Shown here piece after piece: positions 40,203 through 48,878 of a stretch of 64,000 nt of DNA. Location: NCBI RefSeq assembly GCF_902463975.1, contig NZ_CABQHJ010000009.1, positions 1 to 64,000 on the forward strand, read 5' to 3'. Positions within the stretch are counted from its first letter, which is position 1; each line of letters opens with the position of its first letter. The notes beneath the pieces were generated by a model, which searched no databases, had not been told where the DNA came from, and worked only from the letters and a program-made list of their open reading frames with translations. The DNA comes from Phascolarctobacterium_A sp902463975. GTDB taxonomy: Bacteria > Bacillota > Negativicutes > Acidaminococcales > Acidaminococcaceae. The position numbers and the translations under genes are program-made.

Positions 40203-40330
40203 GCCGCAGAGCGCAGGCCGTAGAGCTGCTGCCTCGCTCATGTTTAACTAGCGGATTATATACAAGCATTGCAAATGGCGCAGACAAAAAGAAGAAGTAT
40301 ATCGCACGTATGCGGCCTGCGCTCTGCGGC
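40203..40330. repeat. Perfect 18-base inverted repeat around 92 bases
   Basis: GCCGCAGAGCGCAGGCCG at 40203-40220 is the exact reverse complement of 40313-40330. The enclosed sequence has no reading frame and the flanks show no target duplication. Confidence 0.85.
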
Positions 40331-40356
40331 GGACAATATAAGGAGTGCCGGATAAT

Positions 40357-40443
40357 ATGGATAACTTCACAGTCAATTTTGCTATAACGGTTATAGTCCT
40401 TCTGATTGGATTAGGATTAGCAGGTAATAAAGATGAGAAGTGA
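40357..40443 (+). CDS. Tiny membrane peptide
   Basis: 28 residues with one hydrophobic span (VNFAITVIVLLIGLGLAG). Behind AAGGAG; overlaps the next gene. Confidence 0.4.
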   Translation: MDNFTVNFAITVIVLLIGLGLAGNKDEK

Positions 40444-40681
40444 AAGAGCCTTCGGCGGAACGAAAGTATACGGGATTACAGTTGACTGTCCTTGTAAAGG
40501 CTGTGACCTGCGTGGCTGTGGCTGTGCCAGTATATGTGACGCATATAAAAAATATAAATTCATCCTAACCATTTTAAAGAAGAACCGCCTGGCAAAGGTG
40601 CGGGCGGCGAGCGAATGCCGGATGATGCGAGATGAACGCATTGCCGAATGGCGGCGGAACAGATGTTGGCCAAAGGGCTAA
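40433..40681 (+). CDS. Cysteine-rich phage protein
   Basis: 82 residues: CPCKGCDLRGCGCASIC near the N-terminus, a likely metal site, and a basic C-terminus (DERIAEWRRNRC). Similar small Cys-rich proteins occur in Firmicutes phages near replication genes; function unknown. Confidence 0.5.
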   Translation: MRSERAFGGTKVYGITVDCPCKGCDLRGCGCASICDAYKKYKFILTILKKNRLAKVRAASECRMMRDERIAEWRRNRCWPKG

Positions 40682-40685
40682 ACAT

Positions 40686-40775
40686 ATATAATGAAGAAAA
40701 CTTCTGCGGGGCTTTTCTGTCTCGCAGGTTTCTTCATATATAAAGGCATTTCATTTTAAGGGCAGCTTAGCCCTT
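40686..40775 (+). terminator. Two hairpins before the Rep gene
   Basis: A long imperfect hairpin (ATGAAGAAA...TTTCTTCAT, 40690-40736) and a compact one (AAGGGC/GCCCTT plus T, about 40758-40775). Either could end the early transcript; T-runs are short. Confidence 0.4.
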
Positions 40776-40833
40776 TAGGCTTGTATGTAAGTAATAACAA
40801 AGCGACCACAAAGAAAATCAGGGGGATAAATCA

Positions 40834-41649
40834 ATGGCAATGAGAATAGGCATAAGAGAAAAAACATATTACTGCCAGGGAACCAGTGAAAGCAAAAAGC
40901 CTGATTACATTGAAATTGATTTATTTCCTTTCGTGGATGTCAAATACAAACCTTGCAGAAGTGGCAGACAGAAGGCAACTACTCCTAAACAGAAGAACCT
41001 TAACGATAAAAAGGCACGCAGATATTTTAGGCTGCTGGCCAAAAGCAATTTTGGCAGCAAAGATATACACCTGACTTTAAGCTATGACAATGATAACCTG
41101 CCCGATACACCGGAACAGGGAGAGAAAAGGCTGCGTAATTATATGCGAAGATTGAAAAGATTATATAAAGCTAATGGCAAAGAATTAAAATACATCTACG
41201 TTACCGAGGTTAGCAGCAAGGGAAGAGTGCATCATCATCTGCTGATTAATCGTGGAGTAGACCGTGATGCTATCGAAAAAGCATGGGGACACGGTTGGGC
41301 GAACAGCAAGCGCATTCAGGCAGAGCATGGAGGTATCGAAGCCCTGGTATGCTATCTGAGCAAAGATCCTAAAGGCCGCAAAAGATACACTTCATCCCGC
41401 AATCTTGTCAAACCGTTGGAATCTGTAAGCGATACCAAAACAAGCCGTAAGCAATTCCAGCAGCTGACTCTTTGGCCGGAAGACTGTGAAGATATGCAAA
41501 AACACTTTGAGCAGAAGCATCCTGATTATCGTATCATCAGCGTGGAGAAATATTATAATGCTGTAACCTGCGAATGGTATATCAGAGCGAAGATGGAGCT
41601 TAGGGATGACTATAAGCGCAAGAAGGGAGCAAAGCGACGGAATGAATAA
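40834..41649 (+). CDS. HUH-type replication initiator (REP_ORF2-G2P-like)
   Basis: 271 residues. HLTLSYDNDNLPD (motif 1), the histidine motif RVHHHLLINRG (motif 2), and VCYLSKDPKGRKR with the candidate nicking tyrosine (motif 3) match the rolling-circle replication proteins of microviruses and some Firmicutes phages and plasmids. Expected to nick a phage origin and start replication. ATG behind GGGGGA; overlaps rusA by 8 bases. C-terminus basic (DDYKRKKGAKRRNE). Confidence 0.8.
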   Translation: MAMRIGIREKTYYCQGTSESKKPDYIEIDLFPFVDVKYKPCRSGRQKATTPKQKNLNDKKARRYFRLLAKSNFGSKDIHLTLSYDNDNLPDTPEQGEKRLRNYMRRLKRLYKANGKELKYIYVTEVSSKGRVHHHLLINRGVDRDAIEKAWGHGWANSKRIQAEHGGIEALVCYLSKDPKGRKRYTSSRNLVKPLESVSDTKTSRKQFQQLTLWPEDCEDMQKHFEQKHPDYRIISVEKYYNAVTCEWYIRAKMELRDDYKRKKGAKRRNE

Positions 41650-42025
41650 ATTGAATTTAATATTGACCATACCGCCTAGCGTCAATCATTGCTATAAAAA
41701 CTTCAATGTGATGGGACGCCGGAACCGTGTACTTACGCCATTGGCAAGAGCCTGGAAGGAAGAGGCGTATTATATTGCTAATGCTTTGGCACATCGGGAA
41801 CGCTGGCGCGTGCCAGAACCGGAAGAAAAGATTGTGCTGGAAGTAGTTGCCTTCTGGCCAGACGGCAGGCGGCGCGATATGAACAATACGCATAAGCTGC
41901 TTTGTGATGCCTTAGAGGGTGCATTATATCTTGATGACAAGATGGTGCTCGTGCGTGATATGGATTTTTCCGTTGACAGGAAGCGGCCTAGGCTAGAGGT
42001 ATGCGTATATGTGAAAGACGATTAA
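41642..42025 (+). CDS. rusA: RusA-like Holliday junction resolvase
   Basis: 127 residues. IPPSVNHCYK at the N-terminus and RRRDMNNTHKLLCDALEGALYLDDK with the metal-binding aspartates are diagnostic. Resolves four-way junctions, useful in recombination or before packaging. Confidence 0.9.
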   Translation: MNKLNLILTIPPSVNHCYKNFNVMGRRNRVLTPLARAWKEEAYYIANALAHRERWRVPEPEEKIVLEVVAFWPDGRRRDMNNTHKLLCDALEGALYLDDKMVLVRDMDFSVDRKRPRLEVCVYVKDD

Positions 42026-42126
42026 AACGCAAAAATAATCTCTAAGAATATAAAACCCTAGGAAAATACCCATAATAAATTTTTAAGTTTGCATGTAGAT
42101 TAAGAAAACCGGCAGGAGGGCAGCGT

Positions 42127-42558
42127 ATGACCAAGGAAGAACTAAAAGAAAAGCTGAAAGGCGCTATGTATGCTCAGCGCACATTGGAGGGAGAACTGGA
42201 TAAGCTGCAGGAGCTGCGTAGTCTTGCGCAAAAGGTTACGCCTGCTTATAGCCAGGCACCGGGAGGCGGCAGCGGGAATGGACAGAAGTTGGAAAACTCC
42301 ATAGCAAAGATAGTTGAGCAGGAAAAGCTTGTTGCTGAGTGCTGCAATGAGCTGTGCGCCCAGCTGGCAGAAGTCCGGGTTTTAATTGCACTGCTGCCGA
42401 TGGGACCAATGCGACTTGTGATGCAGCGCAGGTATTTGAATTACCAGAAGTGGGAACGTATAGCAGCAGAGCTTAACTATACATGGCAACATGTACATAA
42501 GCTTCATGCCAAAGGTTTAAACAGTATTCTTGAAAGATGCGATAGAATGCGAGGGTGA
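42127..42558 (+). CDS. DUF1492-type phage regulator (sigma-70 region 4-like)
   Basis: 143 residues. N-terminal helical hairpin, then MRLVMQRRYLNYQKWERIAAELNYTWQHVHKL, a sigma region 4-like helix-turn-helix, as in DUF1492/RinA/ArpU proteins. Such proteins sit just before terminase genes and switch on late transcription. AGGAGGG ahead of the ATG. Confidence 0.85.
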   Translation: MTKEELKEKLKGAMYAQRTLEGELDKLQELRSLAQKVTPAYSQAPGGGSGNGQKLENSIAKIVEQEKLVAECCNELCAQLAEVRVLIALLPMGPMRLVMQRRYLNYQKWERIAAELNYTWQHVHKLHAKGLNSILERCDRMRG

Positions 42559-42609
42559 ATCGGTGCTATAATGTATAATAGCGAAAGCGTGAGAGAAAAG
42601 AATAGCGAG

Positions 42610-42638
42610 AGCCGTTGGCCATTGGTCGACGGCTTTTC
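42610..42638 (+). terminator. Intrinsic terminator after early region
   Basis: AGCCGT/ACGGCT around a 13-base loop, followed by TTTTCT. Confidence 0.7.
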
Positions 42639-42693
42639 TATTGTCCGCGTTTTGTGGACAGATGCCCTAGGTTCTTCCAGGAAAATAAAAAGC

Positions 42694-42760
42694 CTGCGGG
42701 TCGGCGAACTCCCGGAAATTGTCTAGCTGTGAATTTAAAAAATCACATTTCCTTCCGCAG
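42694..42760. other. Nested inverted repeat in pre-terminase non-coding stretch
   Basis: CTGCGG/CCGCAG (42694-42699 with 42755-42760), GGAAAT/ATTTCC (42714-42719 with 42747-42752) and GTGA/TCAC (42729-42732 with 42743-42746) nest in one structure. No protein is encoded. Confidence 0.6.
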
Positions 42761-42768
42761 GTAAAAAA

Positions 42769-42870
42769 TTGGACATGTCCAAAAGGCGCAAAATTTTTTC
42801 TTGACTTCCACTAATACGCAAAAATTTTTCGTCGACAATTTCATAGCCTGTTAGGAACGCAAAAAGCGGA
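42769..42870. other. Candidate packaging (cos/terminase-binding) region
   Basis: A 14-base palindrome TTGGACATGTCCAA (42769-42782) and three copies of CGCAAAA (42787, 42817, 42858), the first two continuing into an A/T tract and TCGAC or TTGAC. Position immediately before a Nu1-like small terminase gene matches lambda cos/cosB. Confidence 0.4.
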
Positions 42871-42899
42871 AATTTAGCCTGGACAGCATTTCCGCTTTT
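42862..42899. terminator. Bidirectional hairpin before terminase
   Basis: AAAAGCGGAAAT/ATTTCCGCTTTT around a 14-base loop; T-run on both strands. Confidence 0.65.
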
Positions 42900-42915
42900 G
42901 CCATTCTCAATTTCC

Positions 42916-42951
42916 GCACCGCCTAGGCTGCAAAATAGCCTAAAGCGGTGC
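42916..42951. other. Hairpin before terminase genes
   Basis: GCACCGC/GCGGTGC with an inner TAGGCT/AGCCTA pair, 58 bases ahead of the terS start; role unknown, possibly part of the packaging site. Confidence 0.5.
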
Positions 42952-43009
42952 ATCTTATTACCAGATTTGTATTGCCTACAGTGGACAAACAGCGAAGGAG
43001 GTGATGTTC

Positions 43010-43498
43010 ATGGCGAAAAAAATAGTACCAAGAGGCTCCGGCGCTGAGCTTGCACGCCTGCTGGGCATCACTGACAGGCGCGTGCGCCAGCTGGCAGACG
43101 AAGAAATACTTACCCGAGAGCCTGAAGGAGATTACCTTCTCCCCGAGGTTATCGCTGAATACTATGCCTATAAATACAAAACTGATGAATCCGTTGACCT
43201 GATGAAAGAAAAAGCTCTGCATGAAAAGGCCAAAAGAGAGCTGGCGGAAATCCAGCTGGCTCAAAAGCGGCGCGAGATGCACGATGCTGCAGATGTAGAG
43301 GCTGTCCTGACGGAAATACTAGTCAACTTCCGCAATCAGATACGCGGCATTCCGTCGAAGATGGCGCCGCTGCTTTTTGGAAAGAGCAAGCCGGAGATTG
43401 AAGAGCTGCTGAGCATGGAGGTTGAAGGACGTTTGGAAGAAATCAGGGATTATACACCGACCATGTTTGATGCTGTTGATGAGAAGGAGGGCGATTAG
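43010..43498 (+). CDS. Terminase small subunit, Nu1-like
   Basis: 162 residues. N-terminal winged helix (LARLLGITDRRVRQLADEEI) as in lambda gpNu1 and phage DNA-packaging proteins, then a long helical region (LHEKAKRELAEIQLAQKRRE). Recognises the packaging site and hands DNA to the large subunit. AAGGAGGTG ahead of the ATG. Confidence 0.88.
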   Translation: MAKKIVPRGSGAELARLLGITDRRVRQLADEEILTREPEGDYLLPEVIAEYYAYKYKTDESVDLMKEKALHEKAKRELAEIQLAQKRREMHDAADVEAVLTEILVNFRNQIRGIPSKMAPLLFGKSKPEIEELLSMEVEGRLEEIRDYTPTMFDAVDEKEGD

Positions 43499-43499
43499 C

Positions 43500-45485
43500 A
43501 TGTGTGCTCAGAAAACGGTATTGCTTTTACGCCGCATTTTCAACAATGGCCTTAAGCTGGCACCTAAAACTACTGTCAGCGAATGGGCAGATACCTACCG
43601 TATGCTGCCACAGGAATCAGCAGAACCGGGCAGATGGCGCACCGACAGAGCACCTTATCAGCGCAGCATCATGGATGCCTTCACGGATAAGGGCGTGCAT
43701 CGTGTTGTTGTCAAGAGCTGCTCGCAGGTGGGAAAGTCAGATATCATGAATAATGTCATTGGCCGCTTTGCTCAGCTTGACCCCTGCACCATGATGATGA
43801 TTCAGCCTACCTTAAGCGACGGCGAGGATTTTTCCAAGAGCCGTATCACACCCATGATTGAAGCTACCAAAAGCCTGAAAAGCATTTTCCGCGAAAACAA
43901 AAGCCGCAATACCAGCAACACTATCATGAGCAAGTATTTTACCGGCGGCAGGCTGATTATAGCAGGTGCGAACGCCCCGAGCGGCCTTGCTTCCAAACCT
44001 ATACGCATTCTGCTTTGCGACGAAGTGGACCGCTTCCCGGATAGTGCCGGCGTAGAAGGCGACCCGGTTGATTTGGCGGCGAAGAGAACCACTACCTACT
44101 TTAACAGGGTGATTGGCCTTTTCAGTACTCCGACGATAAAAGGCACTAGCCGTATTGATGACGAGTATATGACCGGTACGCAGGAGGAATGGCAGCACCA
44201 GTGCCCGAACTGTGGCGAATTCCACCTTCTTACACACCGGCAGATGCTTGCCGACTTCGACAGCAGCGAGGAACATAACAAAAAGCATGTTGTCGTCAGA
44301 TCAGTGAAATGGATTTGCCCTGACTGCGGCTTTGAATTCAGCGAGAACGATATGCGCAACGCCGCGCAGAAGTATGTAGCGCAAAACCCTGCAGCTTTTG
44401 CCACAGATACGCGCAGCTTTTTCGTGAACTGTTGGACGAGTCCATGGATTAGCTGGAACGATGTCATGAAGGAATGGCTGGAGGCAGAAGGCGACCCGGA
44501 GCGTGAGAAGGTAATATACAATACCCGTTTCGGTGAATCTTACGAGCGTAAAGGCAATTTCGAGAGTGAGGATATCTTCATTAAGCGGCGTGAGGATTAT
44601 GGCGCTGAGCTGCCGCAAGGAGTTCTGCTGCTGACGGCGGCGGTGGATACGCAGGATAATCGCCTGGAATATGAGGTTGCCGGCTGGGGGCATGGTGAAG
44701 AACGCTGGGGCATACGCAAAGGCGTTATCCTGGGCGTTCCCGACACGCCCGAGGTATGGGAGCAATTAGACCGCGTCCTGGACAAAACCTATAAATTTGC
44801 TAATGGGCGAGGGTTGAAAATCGCCAGAACCTTTATTGACTGCGGCGGTCACTATACTGATTACGTATATGCCTACTGCTTTAAGAATCGTTTCCGTCAG
44901 CGCTTTGCTATCAAAGGCTCAAACATGGCCAACGAAGACCTTGTTGCCAAGATTGGCAAAAAGCAGATGCGTAACAGCTCCATTCCTTTGGTGTTCATCG
45001 GCACGGATACGGGCAAGCAGCAAATCATGGACCGTCTCAGCATTGAGGTTCAGGGAGCTAAGTATATGCATTTTCCGCTAGACGATAAGCGTCGGATGAA
45101 AAAATTCGTTGAAGCGCTGCAAGGTCTGCTAAAAAATGACGACAAGAGCCTGAGTAATGATGCCGTCATAGAATCTTATGCTAATCGTGGCTATGATCGC
45201 ATTTATTTTCGCGGTCTGATTTCCGAGGAGCTGGTGCCGCGTAAGAAAAACGGCGTAGTTGTTTTTCAGTGGACGAACATAGCCAAGGATAAGCGCAATG
45301 AGCCGCTGGACCTTGCTGTGTATAATCTTGCCTGCATGCGCAGTATTGCACCTAACTTTGAAAAGCTGGATGCTATGCTGGCACAGGGCAACAATGGTGA
45401 AGCAGGCGGGGCGACGGCTCCTGCACCTGCTGCCAAGCCACAGAAACGCTATGGCTGCATTAAACGAGGAAGGAGAACAGAATGA
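43500..45485 (+). CDS. Terminase large subunit, lambda gpA-type
   Basis: 661 residues from the ATG one base after the terS stop. GpA family features: AEPGRWRTDRAPYQRSIMDA, a P-loop-like KSCSQVGKSD, Walker B region ILLCDEVDRFP, a zinc-like CPNCGEF...CPDCGFEF pair, and the nuclease half with DTQDNRLEYEVAGWG and TFIDCGGHYTDYVY. ATP-driven motor plus DNA-cutting nuclease for lambda-like packaging. Confidence 0.95.
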   Translation: MCAQKTVLLLRRIFNNGLKLAPKTTVSEWADTYRMLPQESAEPGRWRTDRAPYQRSIMDAFTDKGVHRVVVKSCSQVGKSDIMNNVIGRFAQLDPCTMMMIQPTLSDGEDFSKSRITPMIEATKSLKSIFRENKSRNTSNTIMSKYFTGGRLIIAGANAPSGLASKPIRILLCDEVDRFPDSAGVEGDPVDLAAKRTTTYFNRVIGLFSTPTIKGTSRIDDEYMTGTQEEWQHQCPNCGEFHLLTHRQMLADFDSSEEHNKKHVVVRSVKWICPDCGFEFSENDMRNAAQKYVAQNPAAFATDTRSFFVNCWTSPWISWNDVMKEWLEAEGDPEREKVIYNTRFGESYERKGNFESEDIFIKRREDYGAELPQGVLLLTAAVDTQDNRLEYEVAGWGHGEERWGIRKGVILGVPDTPEVWEQLDRVLDKTYKFANGRGLKIARTFIDCGGHYTDYVYAYCFKNRFRQRFAIKGSNMANEDLVAKIGKKQMRNSSIPLVFIGTDTGKQQIMDRLSIEVQGAKYMHFPLDDKRRMKKFVEALQGLLKNDDKSLSNDAVIESYANRGYDRIYFRGLISEELVPRKKNGVVVFQWTNIAKDKRNEPLDLAVYNLACMRSIAPNFEKLDAMLAQGNNGEAGGATAPAPAAKPQKRYGCIKRGRRTE

Positions 45486-45709
45486 GCAACGCATTGAACG
45501 AACGCTATCGCCAGTACCTGAAGGCGGAGCAGGCTATTCTGGTAACCGGTCAGAGTTACCGCATTGGCAATAGGCTGCTGACACGCGCTGACCTTAGCGC
45601 CATTCAGGCCGAAATAAATCGCCTGCGAGCTATGGGCGCAACCGAAGACGATAATGCGCCTGCATCTGAGGGATATAGGCGTGCAAAAAGAGTGCTTTTC
45701 CGTGATTAG
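45482..45709 (+). CDS. Head-tail joining protein, gpW/DUF6148-like
   Basis: 75 residues, starting in a 4-base overlap with terL. Sequence YLKAEQAILVTGQSYRIGNRLLTRADLSAI fits the small head-completion proteins found at the gpW position. Expected to sit at the portal. Confidence 0.75.
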   Translation: MSNALNERYRQYLKAEQAILVTGQSYRIGNRLLTRADLSAIQAEINRLRAMGATEDDNAPASEGYRRAKRVLFRD

Positions 45710-45736
45710 CGCTCAAATAAAACAGGAGGCTACGAA

Positions 45737-47371
45737 ATGAGTAAGAAACGAACACCCTACAATCGTAAGGCCAGACATCCTACTGGCCAGACCTTAACAC
45801 AAGAGCGGCCCACGGGCATCATCCTCAGGCCTGTATTAAACACAGGCTACAGTAATGGTGGTGCCAGTGCCGAAAAACAAGCTATGCGTGGCTATTGGCC
45901 GATAAGGTCCAGCCCGAAAAGTGATGTTGACGTAAATCTGAACATCCTGCGCAATCGCAGTGCTGATATGGCCATTAACAGCCCTGTTGGCGCTGCTGCC
46001 ATCAATCGCTACAGGACGCATGTTGTTGGCGCTGGCCTGGTGCCTTCACCTTGTCCCGATTACCGTCTTTTAGGCATGAGCCCAGAGGAAGCTGCTGAAT
46101 GGCGCAGACACACTAAGGCAGAGTTTAATCTGTGGGCGCAGAGCGTAGAGTGTGACCTGTATCGCAAGCACAACTTTTACGATATGCAGGATGTTGCTTT
46201 TATCTCGTCTATTGTGGACGGAGATGCCTGGGCAGCGATTAAATACCGCAAGGCCTTGGGTGATAATCCTTATACCACCAAGATACAGCTTTTTGAAGCG
46301 AGCCGTGTCTGCAATCCTAATACCTATAGTCTTATTGGTGCGCTTAATGAGGTTGAGGTTCGAAATCCCAAGAATGGCAACAGAATTATCAACGGCGTTG
46401 AAATTAATACGGATGGTGCCGTTGTAGCCTATTGGGTTGCCGACCGGGTACCTTATGACCCGACGGAAAGCAGGAGCATAAAATGGGTGCGCGTAGAAGC
46501 CTTCGGACGCAAAACAGGCGCGCCTAATATCCTGCAAATCAGCCATGAGGAAAGACCGGAGCAGTACCGCGGCGTGCCGATTCTGGCACCGGCCATTGAA
46601 GAATTGAAGCAGATGCACCGTTATAGCACAGCGGAGCTTACTGCTGCAATCATCAAAAGCTATTTTACTCTGTTCTTCAAAACGCAGGACGCAGGTGAAG
46701 GCTTTCCCAATGCTTTGCCGGAAGCCTTTGGCGAGAATGAAAAGGTTGCCTTCGACCAATATACCTTTGAGCTGGGTGCTGGCACGATGAACGAGCTGCC
46801 GCCTGGCTATGAAGTACAGACTGTCGATGCAAATCGTAGCCTATCCACCTTTGAGGCCTTCGTCAATGCGCTGATTGCTCAGGTGGGCGCGGCGCTGGAA
46901 ATTCCTTCAGAGGTGCTGCTGTCGCGCTTCCAGAGCTCGTACAGTGCTGCGCGCGGTGCCTTGCTGCAGTTTCAAGCTGTTGCTAAGAAGCGGCGCATCT
47001 GGTTCGCAAGGGATTTTTGTCAGCCGGTGTATGAGCGCTGGTTGGCTGAGGCGGTGGCTATTGGACGCATTCAAGCGCCTGGCTATTTTAGTGACCCGCT
47101 ACTGCGTAAGGCATGGAGCCGCGCGTCCTGGTATGGCCCGACTATGGGCATGCTTGACCCGGTGAAAGAGGTTCAGGCCGCCAAGCTGCGTGTTGATTAC
47201 GGCTTCAGCACTGGTGAACAGGAATCTGCCGAAATCACCGGCACGGAATACGAGGAAAACATTGCGCAGCTGCAAGCTGAACATAAGCATTGGCAAGGCA
47301 ATGGCCTCAATTATCCGCTTCATCAGAATGTAAAGACTGAGGAAGGAGGTGAGAACGATGGTGAAAAGTAA
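45737..47371 (+). CDS. Portal protein, lambda gpB family
   Basis: 544 residues. RSADMAINSPVGAAAINRYRTHVVG at the N-terminus (read in part), WAQSVECDLYRKHNFYDMQ and VQTVDANRSLSTFEAFVNA are typical of lambda-type portals. Dodecameric gateway for DNA at one capsid vertex. AGGAGG ahead of the ATG; end overlaps the protease gene. Confidence 0.95.
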   Translation: MSKKRTPYNRKARHPTGQTLTQERPTGIILRPVLNTGYSNGGASAEKQAMRGYWPIRSSPKSDVDVNLNILRNRSADMAINSPVGAAAINRYRTHVVGAGLVPSPCPDYRLLGMSPEEAAEWRRHTKAEFNLWAQSVECDLYRKHNFYDMQDVAFISSIVDGDAWAAIKYRKALGDNPYTTKIQLFEASRVCNPNTYSLIGALNEVEVRNPKNGNRIINGVEINTDGAVVAYWVADRVPYDPTESRSIKWVRVEAFGRKTGAPNILQISHEERPEQYRGVPILAPAIEELKQMHRYSTAELTAAIIKSYFTLFFKTQDAGEGFPNALPEAFGENEKVAFDQYTFELGAGTMNELPPGYEVQTVDANRSLSTFEAFVNALIAQVGAALEIPSEVLLSRFQSSYSAARGALLQFQAVAKKRRIWFARDFCQPVYERWLAEAVAIGRIQAPGYFSDPLLRKAWSRASWYGPTMGMLDPVKEVQAAKLRVDYGFSTGEQESAEITGTEYEENIAQLQAEHKHWQGNGLNYPLHQNVKTEEGGENDGEK

Positions 47372-48494
47372 ACCATTTTGGGAGATTATCAACAAAGCAT
47401 CCGAAAATACTGCTGAAATCCGTATTTATGGCGATATCGTCAGCGAAAAGCCTTGGTATGACAGCAGTGGCGATGTTTGCCCAATAGGCTTTGCTGATGC
47501 ATTGGCTAAGCTGGAGGGTAAGCCGGTCTGCATCCGTATCAACAGCAACGGCGGCAATGTTTTCGCCGCACACGCCATTGCCAACCAGATAAAGTCTTAC
47601 TCCGGTGATACCACTGTAATGATTGACGGTTTGGCGGCCAGCGCTGCGACAATCATTGCTATGGCCGGCAAAAAAATCCTTATGCCGGTCAACGCTATGA
47701 TGATGATTCATGACCCAATGGTTTGCATCGCAGAGCCTGTCAACGCTGAACAGCTGGGCAAGCTTATTGAAATGCTCAAGCCTGTCAAGGCTAGTATTGT
47801 GGCAGCTTATAAGGAGCGCTGCAAGCTCAGCGAAAAAGAATTGGAGACCATGATGCAAAACAGCACCTGGCTTACTGCTGAAGAATGCCTTGCCAATGGC
47901 TTCTGTGACCAGATTCAAGGTGAGGTTGAACCTGTTCTTGACGGCAATGTGCTTGTGGTCAACCATGTACGGCATCAGCTGAGCCAGGGAGATGCTGACT
48001 TAATTAAAAACAAAATCCACAAAAAGGAGGATAAAACGATGAATGAAAATCTTATGAATGCCGTAAACACTATTTTGAGTGCTATCGGTGTCAGAGCAGA
48101 TGAACAGACCAACAGTGCTGCTCCTGCGAACCAAACCACCGCTCCGGCTAATGAGGAGCAAATCCGCAATGAGGAAAGAAGCCGTCTGGCAGCGCTCAAT
48201 GCTTTGGATGATGGCAGTGCTGGCGTGAAGGCTGTAATCAATATGGCCATCAAAGACGGCAAGACCGCTGATGAAATCAAAGAAACCATTGATGCTATCA
48301 AGGGTGATAAGCCTGCTCCTCAGGCATCTGCAGCTCAAAGCTTTATGAATGATTTGATTGACGACCAGATGAAATCTGGCTCCGGTAATGTAACCGGTCA
48401 GCCTGCTAATGGCCTGACTGAGGCAGAGGAAGAAGCCCTGCGCACCGAAAACATGGCTAAAACTCTGCAGAATATGTATGGAGGTAATAAATAA
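47358..48494 (+). CDS. Head maturation protease, ClpP-like, with scaffold domain
   Basis: 378 residues from the ATG behind GAAGGAGGTG. ClpP-like domain: INSNGGNVFAAHAIANQI, catalytic serine in DGLAASAATIIAM, histidine in MMMIHDPM. The C-terminal third is an alanine- and charge-rich scaffold-like region. Equivalent to lambda gpC, which cleaves scaffold and portal during head maturation. Contains an internal start giving a separate scaffold. Confidence 0.93.
   Translation: MVKSKPFWEIINKASENTAEIRIYGDIVSEKPWYDSSGDVCPIGFADALAKLEGKPVCIRINSNGGNVFAAHAIANQIKSYSGDTTVMIDGLAASAATIIAMAGKKILMPVNAMMMIHDPMVCIAEPVNAEQLGKLIEMLKPVKASIVAAYKERCKLSEKELETMMQNSTWLTAEECLANGFCDQIQGEVEPVLDGNVLVVNHVRHQLSQGDADLIKNKIHKKEDKTMNENLMNAVNTILSAIGVRADEQTNSAAPANQTTAPANEEQIRNEERSRLAALNALDDGSAGVKAVINMAIKDGKTADEIKETIDAIKGDKPAPQASAAQSFMNDLIDDQMKSGSGNVTGQPANGLTEAEEEALRTENMAKTLQNMYGGNK
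48039..48494 (+). CDS. Nested scaffold protein (lambda Nu3-like), in-frame internal start
   Basis: ATG at 48039 in the frame of the protease gene is preceded by AAAAAGGAGG at ideal spacing, in the middle of the coding region. The 151-residue product (MNENLMNAVNTILSAIGV...) equals the protease C-terminus, exactly as lambda Nu3 lies within gene C. It should act as head assembly scaffold. Confidence 0.82.
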   Translation: MNENLMNAVNTILSAIGVRADEQTNSAAPANQTTAPANEEQIRNEERSRLAALNALDDGSAGVKAVINMAIKDGKTADEIKETIDAIKGDKPAPQASAAQSFMNDLIDDQMKSGSGNVTGQPANGLTEAEEEALRTENMAKTLQNMYGGNK

Positions 48495-48865
48495 TGGCAT
48501 ATGTAACCAGTGAAAAAAGCAATGTGGACCAGCTTATTGGCGGCACCGCTGTGGCTGCTCTTACTAAAAACATTACCCTTAAAGGCCTGAGCGCTGAAAA
48601 GGCGCTTAAACGAGGCGCTGTGCTGGCTGTCAGTGAAGGCAAATATCAGATTGTTGATGCTGCATCCGCAACTCCGGCGCTGAAGGTAGCAAACGCTGTG
48701 CTGGCCGAAGATGTTGTTGTCGGCACCGGCGATGTAGTTGCTACTGTTTATATTAGCGGCATTTTCAATGCAGAGGAGATGTCTGTTGGCGCTGCATCTG
48801 ATTCTGTGCAGGCACACGAGGAAGAACTGCGTGCTGTCGGCATCTATCTGACTCATCTGCAATAA
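48494..48865 (+). CDS. Head decoration protein, lambda gpD-like
   Basis: 123 residues. LKRGAVLAVSEGKYQIVDA and VLAEDVVVGTGDVVATVYISGIFN match the gpD-type trimeric decoration fold that stabilises the capsid. Start shares bases with the protease stop. Confidence 0.88.
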   Translation: MAYVTSEKSNVDQLIGGTAVAALTKNITLKGLSAEKALKRGAVLAVSEGKYQIVDAASATPALKVANAVLAEDVVVGTGDVVATVYISGIFNAEEMSVGAASDSVQAHEEELRAVGIYLTHLQ

Positions 48866-48878
48866 GGAGGAATAAACT

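Noticed and set aside
42735..42953. 72-codon minus-strand frame in the pre-terminase stretch
   Set aside because: It runs through a two-way terminator and several hairpins, has no convincing ribosome site and unlikely composition.
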